Shown here: positions 44,711 through 53,162 of the stretch, piece after piece
Position numbering within the stretch: the stretch's first letter is position 1
Layout of the letters: each line of letters begins with the position of its first letter
Assembly (NCBI GenBank): GCA_964244295.1
Contig: CAXTIG010000022.1
Span: 1-64,000, forward strand
Source: JAJAZB01 sp964244295
Lineage (GTDB): Bacteria; Bacteroidota; Bacteroidia; Cytophagales; Spirosomataceae
Reading direction: 5' to 3'
Length of the DNA: 64,000 nucleotides
Translations under genes and position numbers: made by a program
Notes under the pieces: model-generated
Told to the model about the DNA's origin: nothing
What the model saw: the letters and a program-made list of their open reading frames with translations, nothing else
Databases searched by the model: none

Positions 44711-44729
44711 CGGTCATCCTGAGCTTGCG
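44711..44729. repeat. Single arm of a CTGAGCG-type repeat
   Basis: GGTCATCCTGAGCTTGCGA lies between the TIM-barrel stop and the ridA stop, without a matching second arm; it looks like a broken or half copy. Confidence 0.5.
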
Positions 44730-44737
44730 AAATGGTT

Positions 44738-45220
44738 CTACGGAAACACCGCCACCATCTCGATTTCAATCAGCATCAACGGATTCACCAGCGCCGCCAA
44801 ACCCAGCGTGGAACGAGTGGGTTTGGTGGGGTTTTGCGCCGTGCCAAAATACTGACCGTAGGCCTCGAACCAGCCGGGGTAGTCGTGCTTGCCGCCCTTT
44901 TCGGGGTCGGGCGTGACGTAGACCCGGAGCATGAGCACGTCGCGGAAACTGAGGCCACGGGCTTTCAAGGCACTTTCAAACTTTTTCAAAATACTCAGCG
45001 CCTGCGTTTTGGTGTCGCCGTAGCGGGCGCGGCTGGTGGGGGCGGCGGTGCTGTCGGCCAGGTCGGCCACGACACCGCTGGTCCAGAGTAGTTTTTTCCC
45101 GGCGGGCACTACGGCCCCCGCCGAAATGGCTGAGGTGGAACTGCCGTAAAATTCGACGGTTTGGGCTTGGGCACTAACGGCCGCTGCGATAAAACCAGCG
45201 ACGAGAAGTAGGTTTTTCAT
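44738..45220 (-). CDS. Exported RidA/YjgF-family protein
   Basis: 160 aa. Signal peptide 1-20 (VSAQAQ) followed by a RidA domain (SAGAVVPAGKKLLWTSGVVAD; ALKARGLSFRDVLMLRVYVT; TRSTLGLAALVNPLMLIEIEMVA). Cytosolic RidA hydrolyses reactive enamines/imines; the conserved arginine region before the C-terminal strand is present (RSTLG). Export is seen in a subgroup of Bacteroidota proteins and argues for a different role, perhaps with periplasmic flavoproteins such as the DAAO-like product of the divergent gene (inference). Confidence 0.88.
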   Translation of the reverse strand: MKNLLLVAGFIAAAVSAQAQTVEFYGSSTSAISAGAVVPAGKKLLWTSGVVADLADSTAAPTSRARYGDTKTQALSILKKFESALKARGLSFRDVLMLRVYVTPDPEKGGKHDYPGWFEAYGQYFGTAQNPTKPTRSTLGLAALVNPLMLIEIEMVAVFP

Positions 45221-45378
45221 GGAAAAAAGCGCGGCCGGTTAAACTTCCCGAAATTATTCCATAACGGGTTCAGACTTTCGGGAAGTTAGAGAAATTTTCC
45301 TGCTTACTTTAGCCCTGCTCAACAGCGGAGGCCGTACCGACGTCGGGCGTTTGTTTCACGTCTTTCTTCCCTACCCCC

Positions 45379-46563
45379 ATGAATCGCCGATCGTTCGTCC
45401 AAACCCTCGGGTTGGGCAGCCTGGCTGCGGCCGCCGGTACTGCCCCCTTCCTCACCGCCTGCGCCCCCGCCGCGTCGGGTTACGCCGACAAGCAGTTTCA
45501 CATCAACCGGGGCTACCACCAGATTCCGAAGCTCCGCCTTTCGATGGACCGCATCGTGAAGGAAACCGTCGGGCTGCGGCCCTTTCGCCCTTCCGGTCCG
45601 CGCCTCGACGTGGAAACGCTGGGCCACAAAATCATCGTTCACAACTACGGACACGGCGGTAGTGGCTGGTCGCTGTCGTGGGGTACCGGGAACATCGCCC
45701 GCCGAAACGTGCTCGCCACGGGCGTGAAGCAGGTAGCCGTACTGGGTTGCGGCACGGTGGGCATCGCCACGGCGCGGCTGCTTCAGGAAAGCGGCTGCGA
45801 GGTGACGATGTACGCCAAAGACCTGCCGCCCAACGTAACCAGTAACCTCGCCACGGGCACGTGGTCGCCCGCGAGCCGGGTCTGTGACCCGAAGGTGGTC
45901 AACCCGGCGTTTCAGAAAACCTGGGAGGAAGCCGCGCAGTATTCGTTCCGACGTTTTCAGAATCTGTTGGGTATGAACGACATCGCCTGCTGGACGGAGG
46001 AGTATTTTGTGTACAACGAGCCGCCCCCCTCGGTGCCGATGCGGGTGAATCCGGCCATGGCGACTCAGGGCGGCGAGGCCTTCGAGTTGCCGGGACTAAT
46101 TCCCGAACGGGTGCAACTGACGAAACGGGAACACCCTTTCGGAGCAAAAAAATGGGTGGGACGGCGGGCCAACCTGATGTTCAACATCCCCAGCTACCTG
46201 CACCAGCACCTGAGCGATTTTCTGCTGTTTGGCGGGAAAGTCAGGGTGCAGGAAATCAAGCGCCTCGAAGACATCGACGCCCTGCCGGAGCGCGTGGCGG
46301 TCAACTGCATGGGACTGGGCGCGAAGGCCGTTTTTAACGACGACGAACTCACGCCCATTTCGGGTCAGTTGTCCTGCCTGATTCCCCAGGCCGACGTGCA
46401 GTACAAACTCAACACGATGGGGGCCAGCATCATCGCCCGCAAAGACGGCATTTACCTCGGCGGCAACGGCATCGTGGGCAACTGGGACACCACGCCAAGC
46501 AAGGAACAGACCGAGAAAGTGGTGGGGATTTTGCAGAAGTTGATGGAGGAAATGCGGGGGTGA
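45379..46563 (+). CDS. Tat-exported, circularly permuted DAAO-like flavoprotein
   Basis: 394 aa. A Tat signal (NRRSFVQTLGLGSLAAAAG) ends in a lipobox (LTAC, Cys28), so a lipoprotein is likely. GLRPFRPSG (65-73) and HNYGHGGSGWSLSWG (88-102), which in D-amino acid oxidase are the last flavin-contact motifs, come first here; the FAD Rossmann motif VLGCGTVGIATARLL (121-135) follows. The protein ends after GGNGIVGNW, where the normal enzyme still has the GLRPxR block. The order is therefore a circular permutation of DAAO. It probably oxidises a D-amino or other amine substrate with FAD; electron acceptor unknown. Divergent from the exported ridA gene. Confidence 0.85.
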   Translation: MNRRSFVQTLGLGSLAAAAGTAPFLTACAPAASGYADKQFHINRGYHQIPKLRLSMDRIVKETVGLRPFRPSGPRLDVETLGHKIIVHNYGHGGSGWSLSWGTGNIARRNVLATGVKQVAVLGCGTVGIATARLLQESGCEVTMYAKDLPPNVTSNLATGTWSPASRVCDPKVVNPAFQKTWEEAAQYSFRRFQNLLGMNDIACWTEEYFVYNEPPPSVPMRVNPAMATQGGEAFELPGLIPERVQLTKREHPFGAKKWVGRRANLMFNIPSYLHQHLSDFLLFGGKVRVQEIKRLEDIDALPERVAVNCMGLGAKAVFNDDELTPISGQLSCLIPQADVQYKLNTMGASIIARKDGIYLGGNGIVGNWDTTPSKEQTEKVVGILQKLMEEMRG

Positions 46564-46658
46564 AAGACAAGTTGGCAGTTTTTAGTGGACAGTGGGCAAC
46601 GAAGCCAAGCCTTCGTTCGTCATGACGGGTTCGGGAAGATTTTTTGTTTTTTTGACCC

Positions 46659-47789
46659 GTGAAAAAACTCCTTGCCTTTCCTGCACTCCTTGCACTAACG
46701 GTGGTCGTTTACCTCGTCTGGGCCAACTCGGGCCGCGACTTGCCGCTGCCCGCCCACGACTCCAATTTTCGGGGCTACGCCGAAATGGGGCTGGATTCGG
46801 GCCGGGGGAACCTGGTGGGTATCCAGCCTTATTTTTTACCCGTCGATTATTCGAGCGAAACGGCGTTTTTCAACAAACTGAACGGGTATTTTTCGGAAGC
46901 AAAAAAGCGCGGCGTCCTCAACCCGAAAAGCATCCTGGTGCTGCCCGAATACACCGGCACCTGGCTCGTGGCGATGGGCGAAAAAGCGAGTGTGTACACC
47001 GCCGCGACTTCCGCCGAAGCCTTGCAAACCGTGGCACTGAGCAACCTGTTTGCTTTTTTCAACGCTAAACTCGCCTCGCCCGATTCGACCAAAGACCAAA
47101 CCACCGACGCGCTGTTTCGGATGAAAGCGCGGGAAATGGCCGAAACCTACGAACGCGTTTTTTCAACCCTGGCAAAAAATTACGGCATCACCGTGGTGGC
47201 CGGATCGATTTTGCTTCCCGAACCTTCCATTGCCAACCAGCGCCTGACTCCCGGTACCGGACCACTTCAAAACGTCAGCGCCGTGTTTCGCCCCGACGGT
47301 TCGCTGGCGGGCCTCGTTCGGAAGGCGTTTCCCACTGCCGACGAGCAGAAATTTCTCTGCGCCGCCGCGTCCGCCGACAACCCCGTATTCGACACGCCCG
47401 CCGGGCGACTGGGCGTGCTGGCTTGCGCCGATGCCTGGTTTTCGCCCGCTTACGCGGCGCTGAAAGCGAAAGGCGCGACGCTGCTCGCCGTGCCCTCGTA
47501 CTCGGTGCTCGACAACGCCTGGCAACTTCCCTGGGGCGGCTACAGCGGCTATCCCACCCCCGCCGACGCGCGGGCCGACGTGGGTAAAATCCGGGAAGGC
47601 GAAGCCTGGCAACGCTACACCATGCCCACCCGCGCCCCGAAGGAGGCGGGCATCCGGCGCGGCATCAACGTGTTTTTACGCGGAAAACTCTGGGATTTGG
47701 GAACCGACGGCGGCACAATTCTGCTCCGCGATTCGGCGCGGCTGGGGCCGATGGTGAATGCGGCGACGCTGAGCGTGGTGTGGTTATAG
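46659..47789 (+). CDS. Membrane-anchored nitrilase-fold (carbon-nitrogen hydrolase) protein
   Basis: 376 aa, starting with GTG. One N-terminal hydrophobic segment (about 4-22) anchors or exports it. The nitrilase-superfamily triad is present: Glu97 (VLPEYTG), Lys222 (GLVRKAFP) and Cys256 (VLACADAW). The domain continues with ALKAKGATLLAVPSYS. It would hydrolyse an amide or transfer an acyl group; no apolipoprotein N-acyltransferase membrane domain precedes it, so Lnt is unlikely. The substrate is unknown. It follows the flavoprotein gene by 95 bases. Confidence 0.8.
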   Translation: MKKLLAFPALLALTVVVYLVWANSGRDLPLPAHDSNFRGYAEMGLDSGRGNLVGIQPYFLPVDYSSETAFFNKLNGYFSEAKKRGVLNPKSILVLPEYTGTWLVAMGEKASVYTAATSAEALQTVALSNLFAFFNAKLASPDSTKDQTTDALFRMKAREMAETYERVFSTLAKNYGITVVAGSILLPEPSIANQRLTPGTGPLQNVSAVFRPDGSLAGLVRKAFPTADEQKFLCAAASADNPVFDTPAGRLGVLACADAWFSPAYAALKAKGATLLAVPSYSVLDNAWQLPWGGYSGYPTPADARADVGKIREGEAWQRYTMPTRAPKEAGIRRGINVFLRGKLWDLGTDGGTILLRDSARLGPMVNAATLSVVWL

Positions 47790-47854
47790 CAACCCGGACA
47801 GTGCCGTTCCAACCCATTTCAATTTTTCGGTGTCTGAGCAAAAAGACTTTCCTG

Positions 47855-48637
47855 ATGAAACTCTGGATTATATTCTGCCTTCTGGGGACAACGGCTTGCC
47901 GAAATACGGATTCTGACCCGGTTTTCCCCGTCCCCAACGACCTCACGCAGGTGCCGTTCCGGATTAAAACCGTCCGGCAGCAAACCGATTACGGCGACCC
48001 GAAATTTCGCAATCAGGACAACACCGCTGTGTACCACTACGACTCACTGGGCCGGGTATTGCGTATCGAGCGCCAGTGGGACGACCGCGACCTCGAATAC
48101 CAGTACCAGGGCAGTCAACTTAGTACCCGCCTTACCCGCCTGCGGCGCGATTCGAGCATCGTTTTTCGTGAAACGTTCGAGTACGATTCTCAGGGCAAAC
48201 TCAATCGCCTGAACTGGTCGGGTAATGGGTCGCAGTACGTGAGAACGTTTCGCTACGATACCCAGGGGCAGATTGTGGAAATCCGGCACGAGGCGCTGAA
48301 TTACGTGTACGTAGGCCTGAGCAACTACCGCTGGGAAAATGGCAACGTGGTGGCGATGAATGAATTCGACGGAGCCGGAAAGCCCCAATCTGAGTGGACG
48401 TATGGCTATGATTCGGCCATTAATCCCCAGGCCCTCAGCCCCGCCGACCCTGATGGACTCGTTAACCGAAATAACCTCATCCGCACAACACTCGTGCGCG
48501 ATTACGCAGGAATCATCGACCTCGTTGCCAACCCATTGACTGTCAAACACGACTACACTCCTAGCGGCCTGCCCCTGCGCAAATACTACAACTACAGCGG
48601 CCGAACGGAAACGTTTGCCTACGAAGACCGACGCTGA
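47855..48637 (+). CDS. YD-repeat lipoprotein, function unknown
   Basis: 260 aa from the ATG at 47855, which starts a signal peptide with lipobox Cys15 (GTTAC); a longer frame opens at 47780. The body contains at least three YD-like repeats (YHYDSLGRVLRIE, FEYDSQGKLNRLN, FRYDTQGQIVEIR), similar to those of RHS proteins but without an RHS core. Such short proteins are common at the surface of Bacteroidota and have no known function. It overlaps the longest reading of the next gene by 23 bases. Confidence 0.75.
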   Translation: MKLWIIFCLLGTTACRNTDSDPVFPVPNDLTQVPFRIKTVRQQTDYGDPKFRNQDNTAVYHYDSLGRVLRIERQWDDRDLEYQYQGSQLSTRLTRLRRDSSIVFRETFEYDSQGKLNRLNWSGNGSQYVRTFRYDTQGQIVEIRHEALNYVYVGLSNYRWENGNVVAMNEFDGAGKPQSEWTYGYDSAINPQALSPADPDGLVNRNNLIRTTLVRDYAGIIDLVANPLTVKHDYTPSGLPLRKYYNYSGRTETFAYEDRR

Positions 48638-48669
48638 ACGGGGAGCCGGGGTTTTTCGGAAACGGCCCG

Positions 48670-48677
48670 TACCTTTG
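48670..48677 (+). promoter_or_regulatory. -7 promoter box of the GT39-like gene
   Basis: TACCTTTG is a full match to TAnnTTTG. It lies inside the longest reading of the gene and 22 bases before an in-frame TTG (48699), supporting that start. Confidence 0.55.
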
Positions 48678-48698
48678 CCGCCCCTAACCCAAGCCGCT

Positions 48699-50348
48699 TT
48701 GAACCGACAAACCCTTGCCCTTTCCCTGGTTGTTGCCCTCGTCGCCGGGCTATTTTTCATGCCCTTTCTGGGGGCCGTGCGGCTCTTCGACTGGGACGAA
48801 GTCAATTTCGCCGAAATTTCCCGCGAGATGGTCGTGTTGGGCGATTACCTGCGCGTTCACGTTGATTTTCAGCCTTTCTGGGAAAAACCGCCTTTCTTTT
48901 TCTGGATGCAAAGCCTGGCCATGCACCTGTTTGGCGTGGGCGAATACGCGGCGCGATTTCCCAACGCGGTCATTGGCGTGCTCACCCTCGTGCTGGTCTT
49001 CAACCTGGGGCGGCGGCTGTATTCGGTGCGCTTCGGGCTGCTCTGGGCCGGGGCCTGGCTGGGATCTATCACCCCGCACCTGTATTTCCGATCGGGCATC
49101 ATCGACCCGTACTTCAACTTTTTCATTTTCTGCGGCCTGCTGGGGGTGATTTTTTTTACCTGGAAAAAAGACCGCTACGACCTGCCGCTGAGCCGGGGTC
49201 CGTACTTTTACCTGCTCATGGGTGGGTTCCTGCTCGGCGTGGGCATCCTGACCAAAGGCCCGGTGGCCTTCCTGATCGTGGGCCTCACGATGGCCGTGTA
49301 CTGGGTGCGTAATCGCCTCCGCTGGTTTATCAACGTCGGACAGTTTCTGCTCTTTGCAGCGATGGCCTCAGTGGTGACGCTGCTGTGGTACGGCCTGGAG
49401 ACCTGGACGCATGGCCCCTGGTTTATTCAGGAATTTATCAAGTACAACTACCGCCTCTTCAGCACCCCCGACGCGGGCCACGCCGGGTTTTTTGGGTACC
49501 ACTTCGTCATTTTGCTGGTGGGCTGTTTCCCGGCTTCCATTTTCGCCATCCGGGGCATGGGGCCGACTCCCCAGGAGCGCAACTTTCAGCGCGATTTCAA
49601 GGTCTGGATGGTGTGTCTGTTCTGGGTGGTGCTGATTTTGTTCAGCATCGTCAAGTCGAAAATCGTCCACTACTCTTCGATGTGTTACTTCCCCCTCACC
49701 TTCCTCGCCGCACTCACGCTCGACGGGCTGTACGCGGGGCGCATCCGCTTCAACGGCTGGCTGTGGGCGGGCCTGATCGGGGTTGGGGCGGTGTTTGTGC
49801 TTATTATTGGGCTGGTACCCCTCGTGGGTCAGCACGTCGAATGGTTGATGCCCTTCGTGCAGCAAGACCCTTTCGCCGTGGCCAACCTCCGGGGGGCAAC
49901 GGGCTGGACCAACTGGGCCTTGATTCCGGCCCTTTGGCTGTTGCTGGTGCTGATCCTGAGCTTGTACTGGTTTGGCCAGCGAGCCTGGAACCGGGCCGTG
50001 CCCACGCTACTGATCGGCACGGCGGTATTTATCACGCTGACGCTCGGTTTTTTCATGACCCGCATCGAAAACCTCACCCAGGGGTCGGCGATGCGGTTTT
50101 TTGAAAAGTTTCAGGGAAAAGACGTGTACGTGGTGCCCTACGAATACCGCAGCTATGGGCCGTTTTTTTACACCCAACGGCAACCCGGCCAGAATTCCAG
50201 GCGCTACGATATCAACTGGATTCTGCGCGGCCCGGTGGACCGCCCCACCTACGTGATCGCCAAAATCACCAACCCCGCCGACTCGGTGCGCACCTTGCGG
50301 CGGCTGGGGGAGGAAAATGGGTTTGTGTTTTACGAGAGGAAAAAATAA
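48699..50348 (+). CDS. GT39/ArnT-like polyprenyl-phosphate-dependent glycosyltransferase
   Basis: 549 aa from the TTG at 48699 (MNRQTLALSLVV); an ATG at 48615 would add 28 residues that overlap the upstream gene and precede the promoter box. About 11-12 transmembrane helices. The acidic motif LFDWDEVNFAEISREM in the first extracytoplasmic loop (Asp31, Asp33, Glu34) is typical of GT39/GT83 glycosyltransferases, and EKPPFFFWMQ follows. These enzymes move a sugar from a lipid carrier to protein or lipid outside the inner membrane. Target unknown. Convergent with the PAP2 gene, 36 bases apart. Confidence 0.85.
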   Translation: MNRQTLALSLVVALVAGLFFMPFLGAVRLFDWDEVNFAEISREMVVLGDYLRVHVDFQPFWEKPPFFFWMQSLAMHLFGVGEYAARFPNAVIGVLTLVLVFNLGRRLYSVRFGLLWAGAWLGSITPHLYFRSGIIDPYFNFFIFCGLLGVIFFTWKKDRYDLPLSRGPYFYLLMGGFLLGVGILTKGPVAFLIVGLTMAVYWVRNRLRWFINVGQFLLFAAMASVVTLLWYGLETWTHGPWFIQEFIKYNYRLFSTPDAGHAGFFGYHFVILLVGCFPASIFAIRGMGPTPQERNFQRDFKVWMVCLFWVVLILFSIVKSKIVHYSSMCYFPLTFLAALTLDGLYAGRIRFNGWLWAGLIGVGAVFVLIIGLVPLVGQHVEWLMPFVQQDPFAVANLRGATGWTNWALIPALWLLLVLILSLYWFGQRAWNRAVPTLLIGTAVFITLTLGFFMTRIENLTQGSAMRFFEKFQGKDVYVVPYEYRSYGPFFYTQRQPGQNSRRYDINWILRGPVDRPTYVIAKITNPADSVRTLRRLGEENGFVFYERKK

Positions 50349-50384
50349 ACCGCTCTGAACAAAGAGGACGCGTCATTTATAGGC

Positions 50385-51047
50385 TCATTTCCTCAACAAA
50401 CTCTTATCCAGCCAATCCTTCGGCTTCCGGGTCCAGTATTCCTGCAAAAAGGCGAAAATCAGGGTGGTGCACACCACGCCGAGTACCGAACCGGCGTAGG
50501 TGTCTTCCACGAAGTGCTGAAATAAATACACCCGCGAATACGCCGCCAGCGCCGCCAACGCCAGGAAGATGTAGCCCCAGCGTTTGTTTTTCACCACCAG
50601 CGCCAGCAGGCAAAACAGGGCAAAGGCCGAGGTGCTGTGCCCCGACGGAAAGCTGTGGTAGCCGTGCAGCGTAACCCCCTCGACGTAGTGGAACGTGAGG
50701 TTTTGTCCTTCAAAAAACTTCGAGGGTCGTAGGTGGTCGGCAAAAATCAGTTGCTTCAAGCCCTGCGCCAGCAGCGCGGTCAGCGCGAAACTCGCCAGGC
50801 ATTTGAGCGCCCAGCGGTAGCTGCGAAACAACAGCGCCAGCAACACGACGGCAAAAAACGCCCCGTCGCCGAGGTAGGTAGCGAAGCGGAAAAACACGTC
50901 GGCAGCGGGGCTGGAATGGGCATTGACCCACTGCATCAACTCGGTTTGAGAAGAGGCCAGTTGAATTCCCCCCAGCGCCAGCAGCAAGGCGGCGTAACTC
51001 AAGTAAAACGGGCGGTTGGCCCAAAGAAGCGAGCGGAGGGCGTTCAT
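50385..51047 (-). CDS. PAP2-family phosphatase
   Basis: 220 aa from the ATG at 51047; the frame is open to 51131 but the -7 box lies directly before this ATG. Five to six membrane helices and all three motifs of the family: KQLIFADHLRP, SFPSGHSTSA and SRVYLFQHFVEDTYAG. It removes phosphate from a lipid phosphate such as undecaprenyl diphosphate or phosphatidic acid. Its position next to a lipid-carrier-dependent glycosyltransferase gene would suit carrier recycling (inference). The mRNA appears leaderless. Confidence 0.88.
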   Translation of the reverse strand: MNALRSLLWANRPFYLSYAALLLALGGIQLASSQTELMQWVNAHSSPAADVFFRFATYLGDGAFFAVVLLALLFRSYRWALKCLASFALTALLAQGLKQLIFADHLRPSKFFEGQNLTFHYVEGVTLHGYHSFPSGHSTSAFALFCLLALVVKNKRWGYIFLALAALAAYSRVYLFQHFVEDTYAGSVLGVVCTTLIFAFLQEYWTRKPKDWLDKSLLRK

Positions 51048-51051
51048 GGGG

Positions 51052-51059
51052 CAAAAGTA
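51052..51059 (-). promoter_or_regulatory. -7 box of the PAP2 gene, leaderless arrangement
   Basis: The minus strand reads TACTTTTG, ending 5 bases before the ATG (51047), so transcription should start at or within a few bases of the start codon. No TTTG -33 box is evident. Confidence 0.5.
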
Positions 51060-51065
51060 GGGAGG

Positions 51066-51140
51066 AGAGTTTGAAATGGGTTGAGGGTTTGAGGGTTTGA
51101 CAATCTCTTTCAAACCTTCAAACCCTCTCAAACCTCAAAC
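51066..51140. repeat. Word-type palindrome between PAP2 and YceD promoters
   Basis: GTTTGAAATGGGTTGAGGGTTTGAGGGTTTGA-like words (from 51069) face CAAACCTTCAAACCCTCTCAAACC-like words (to 51140). About 30 bp pair with a few gaps; GAGGGTTTGA/TCAAACCCTC is perfect. Confidence 0.8.
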
Positions 51141-51156
51141 TATTTCCACGCCACCG

Positions 51157-51187
51157 TTGGCAAAACGCGCCGGGTTGCCTATTTTTG
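51157..51187 (+). promoter_or_regulatory. Promoter of the yceD-rpmF unit
   Basis: TTGG (51157-51160) and TATTTTTG (51180-51187), 20 bases apart from box to box, match the Bacteroidota -33/-7 pattern. The GTG start follows 23 bases later. Confidence 0.65.
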
Positions 51188-51210
51188 CGCTCCCTTTTGG
51201 ATTTTGGGCC

Positions 51211-51774
51211 GTGAACGAGCTGAAGCCGTACGAAATACCGATTCTTAAACTCGAAGTCAAGCGTTACGAATACGACTTCAAGGGTGACGATGCGTTTTTT
51301 GAGGCTCTCCAGCAAAATCTGATTCAGAAAGGCCACTTCCAGGCGCACCTGACGCTCGACAAAGCCGAGACGATGCTGCACCTGAACTTCCGCATCCGGG
51401 GCGTGTACGAGTTGGTTTGTGACCGCAGCCTCGACCCCTTCGAGGAGCCGTTTGAGACGACTCAAAAACTCATTCTCAAGTACGGCGACGTGGCGGAGGA
51501 AGTCTCGGACGAAATCGAAATCATTCGCTGGGACACGCCCAGCCTCAACGTGGCCCGGTACCTGTTTGAATTCATCAGCCTGACCATCCCGATGAAAAAA
51601 CTTCACCCGCGCTTCCGGCAGGAAGAGGCAGAGGAAGACGAAGACCGGGAGGGTAAACTGGTGTACACCTCGAAGGGCGACCCGGAGGCCGAAGAAGTAA
51701 CCCCCGCCGTGGACCCTCGCTGGGAAGCCCTCAACCAACTGAAAAACAACGGCTCCCGCAACGGCAGCCACTAA
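51211..51774 (+). CDS. YceD/DUF177 family protein
   Basis: 187 aa from the GTG at 51211, chosen because the longer frame (from 51097) runs through the promoter and a palindrome. It shows the DUF177 core (LHLNFRIRGVYELVCDRSLDPFEEPFE) and an acidic tail (QEEAEEDEDRE). In many bacteria this gene precedes rpmF and plsX, as here; in plants and E. coli the family is linked to 23S rRNA processing. The acidic C-terminal part is rich in Glu/Asp. Confidence 0.88.
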   Translation: MNELKPYEIPILKLEVKRYEYDFKGDDAFFEALQQNLIQKGHFQAHLTLDKAETMLHLNFRIRGVYELVCDRSLDPFEEPFETTQKLILKYGDVAEEVSDEIEIIRWDTPSLNVARYLFEFISLTIPMKKLHPRFRQEEAEEDEDREGKLVYTSKGDPEAEEVTPAVDPRWEALNQLKNNGSRNGSH

Positions 51775-51804
51775 TTACTTACAACTAACGACTTACGACT
51801 CAAC

Positions 51805-51999
51805 ATGGCACACCCCAAACGTCGGCACTCGACTACCCGCCGCGACAAGCGCCGTACCCACGACAGCCTGACGACCAAAGCCCTCGCCACCGACCCCAGC
51901 ACGGGCGAAATTCACCAGTTTCACCACGCCCACGTTCACGAAGGCAACTTGGTGTACCGGGGCAAAGTGATGATCGAAAACTACGCGAAAACCGTCTGA
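51805..51999 (+). CDS. rpmF: 50S ribosomal protein L32
   Basis: 64 aa, normal length. MAHPKRRHSTTRRDKRR is the L32 N-terminus. The zinc-binding cysteines of some L32 proteins are absent (HQFHHAHVHEGNLVYRG instead), that is, the Cys-minus form common in Bacteroidota. It follows yceD by 30 bases and is ended by a large stem-loop. Confidence 0.95.
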   Translation: MAHPKRRHSTTRRDKRRTHDSLTTKALATDPSTGEIHQFHHAHVHEGNLVYRGKVMIENYAKTV

Positions 52000-52014
52000 C
52001 GGAGTCGCGTGCGG

Positions 52015-52101
52015 GAATGGTTAACACGCAAGGAATCAACGCCACCGGGAGGCTCCGCCTTTCCGCCCGGCGGGGATTGCGGTGTTAACCATTCTTTTTT
52101 T
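52015..52101 (+). terminator. Terminator of yceD-rpmF
   Basis: GAATGGTTAACAC (52015-52027) pairs perfectly with 52082-52094, enclosing a GC-rich inner hairpin (CCGGGAGG...CGCCCGG), and is followed by TTTTTTT on the plus strand. Confidence 0.85.
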
Positions 52102-52113
52102 GCCCCGACCTGT

Positions 52114-52121
52114 TACTTTTG
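52114..52121 (+). promoter_or_regulatory. -7 promoter box of plsX
   Basis: TACTTTTG, a full match to TAnnTTTG, directly after the rpmF terminator and 106 bases before the plsX ATG. The leader between them holds a palindrome. Confidence 0.55.
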
Positions 52122-52139
52122 CCGACCACGAATCGAGTT

Positions 52140-52209
52140 GTGAGTGGTGAAGGGTGAGTTGTGAATAAAAAGACATTTCTTAATTCACAACTCACCCTTC
52201 ACCACTCAC
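52140..52209. repeat. Word-type palindrome in the plsX leader
   Basis: Perfect 26-bp arms (52140-52165 and 52184-52209; GTGAGTGGTGAAGGGTGAGT...) with an 18-base loop. It ends 17 bases before the ATG. Confidence 0.95.
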
Positions 52210-52226
52210 CAATTCCCTACCCTCCC

Positions 52227-53162
52227 ATGAAAATAGCCATTGACGCCATGGGCGGCGATTATGCCCCCTCCGCCATCGTTGAGGGCGTTTTGCTGGCTTT
52301 GCCCGAATTGCCCCCCGAAGTTACGCTCGTGCTGGTGGGGCAGGAAACCGCCATCCGGGCCACGCTCGGCGGGCGTGAGTTGCCGCCCCGCGTGGAAATC
52401 GTGCATACCGACGAGGTAATTCAAATGGGCGAACACCCCACGAAGGCCCTTTCGCAGAAACCCAATTCGAGCATCGGCGTGGGGTTCAAACTACTGAAGG
52501 AAAAACTGGCCGACGTGTTTTGCGGAGCGGGCAATACCGGAGCCATGCACGTGGGGGCGCTGTTTAGCATCAAATCGGTCGAAGGGGTGATGCGGCCCGC
52601 CATCGCGGGCTTCGTGCCGCAGAGCACGGGGCAGTACAGCGTGATTCTCGACATCGGAGCCAACGCCGACTGCAAGCCCGAAATGCTCGACCAATTTGGC
52701 GAACTGGGCAGCCTCTACGCCCAGCATACCTTAGGCATCGAACACCCCCGCGTGGCGCTGATGAACATCGGCGAGGAAGAACAAAAAGGCTCCCTCGTGG
52801 CCCAGGCTGCGTACCAACTCCTGAAAACCAACCGGAAGCTCCACTTCATCGGCAACATCGAAGGCAACGATTTCTTCCAGGGCAAGGCCGACGTAATGGT
52901 GTGCGACGGCTTTACGGGCAACGTCCTCCTGAAAATGGCCGAGTCGGTCTACGACTTGGCCCGTGACCGGGGCCTCGACGACGAGTTTCTGAATAAAATG
53001 AATTACGAAGCCATCGGCGGCAGCCCGATTCTGGGGGTGAACGGCAACGTCATCATCGCCCACGGGGTTTCCTCGCCGCTGGCGATCAAAAATATGATTC
53101 TCCTGGCCCAACGCCAAGTGGAGTCGGAGGTGTATTTGAAAATAAAGCAAGCATTAAGTTAG
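52227..53162 (+). CDS. plsX: Phosphate acyltransferase PlsX
   Basis: 311 aa from the ATG at 52227; an upstream in-frame ATG at 52161 would translate the palindrome and lies outside the conserved N-terminus. MKIAIDAMGGDYAPSAIVEG is the PlsX signature start, with KPNSSIGVGFKLLKE, GNTGAMHVGALF and VCDGFTGNVLLKMAES further on. It makes acyl-phosphate from acyl-ACP for phospholipid synthesis. The stop codon is the first triplet of the next palindrome. fabH follows, as in many bacteria. Confidence 0.96.
   Translation: MKIAIDAMGGDYAPSAIVEGVLLALPELPPEVTLVLVGQETAIRATLGGRELPPRVEIVHTDEVIQMGEHPTKALSQKPNSSIGVGFKLLKEKLADVFCGAGNTGAMHVGALFSIKSVEGVMRPAIAGFVPQSTGQYSVILDIGANADCKPEMLDQFGELGSLYAQHTLGIEHPRVALMNIGEEEQKGSLVAQAAYQLLKTNRKLHFIGNIEGNDFFQGKADVMVCDGFTGNVLLKMAESVYDLARDRGLDDEFLNKMNYEAIGGSPILGVNGNVIIAHGVSSPLAIKNMILLAQRQVESEVYLKIKQALS

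Noticed and set aside
46659..47789. Apolipoprotein N-acyltransferase (Lnt)
   Set aside because: Only one membrane segment precedes the nitrilase domain, whereas Lnt has a multi-helix membrane part.
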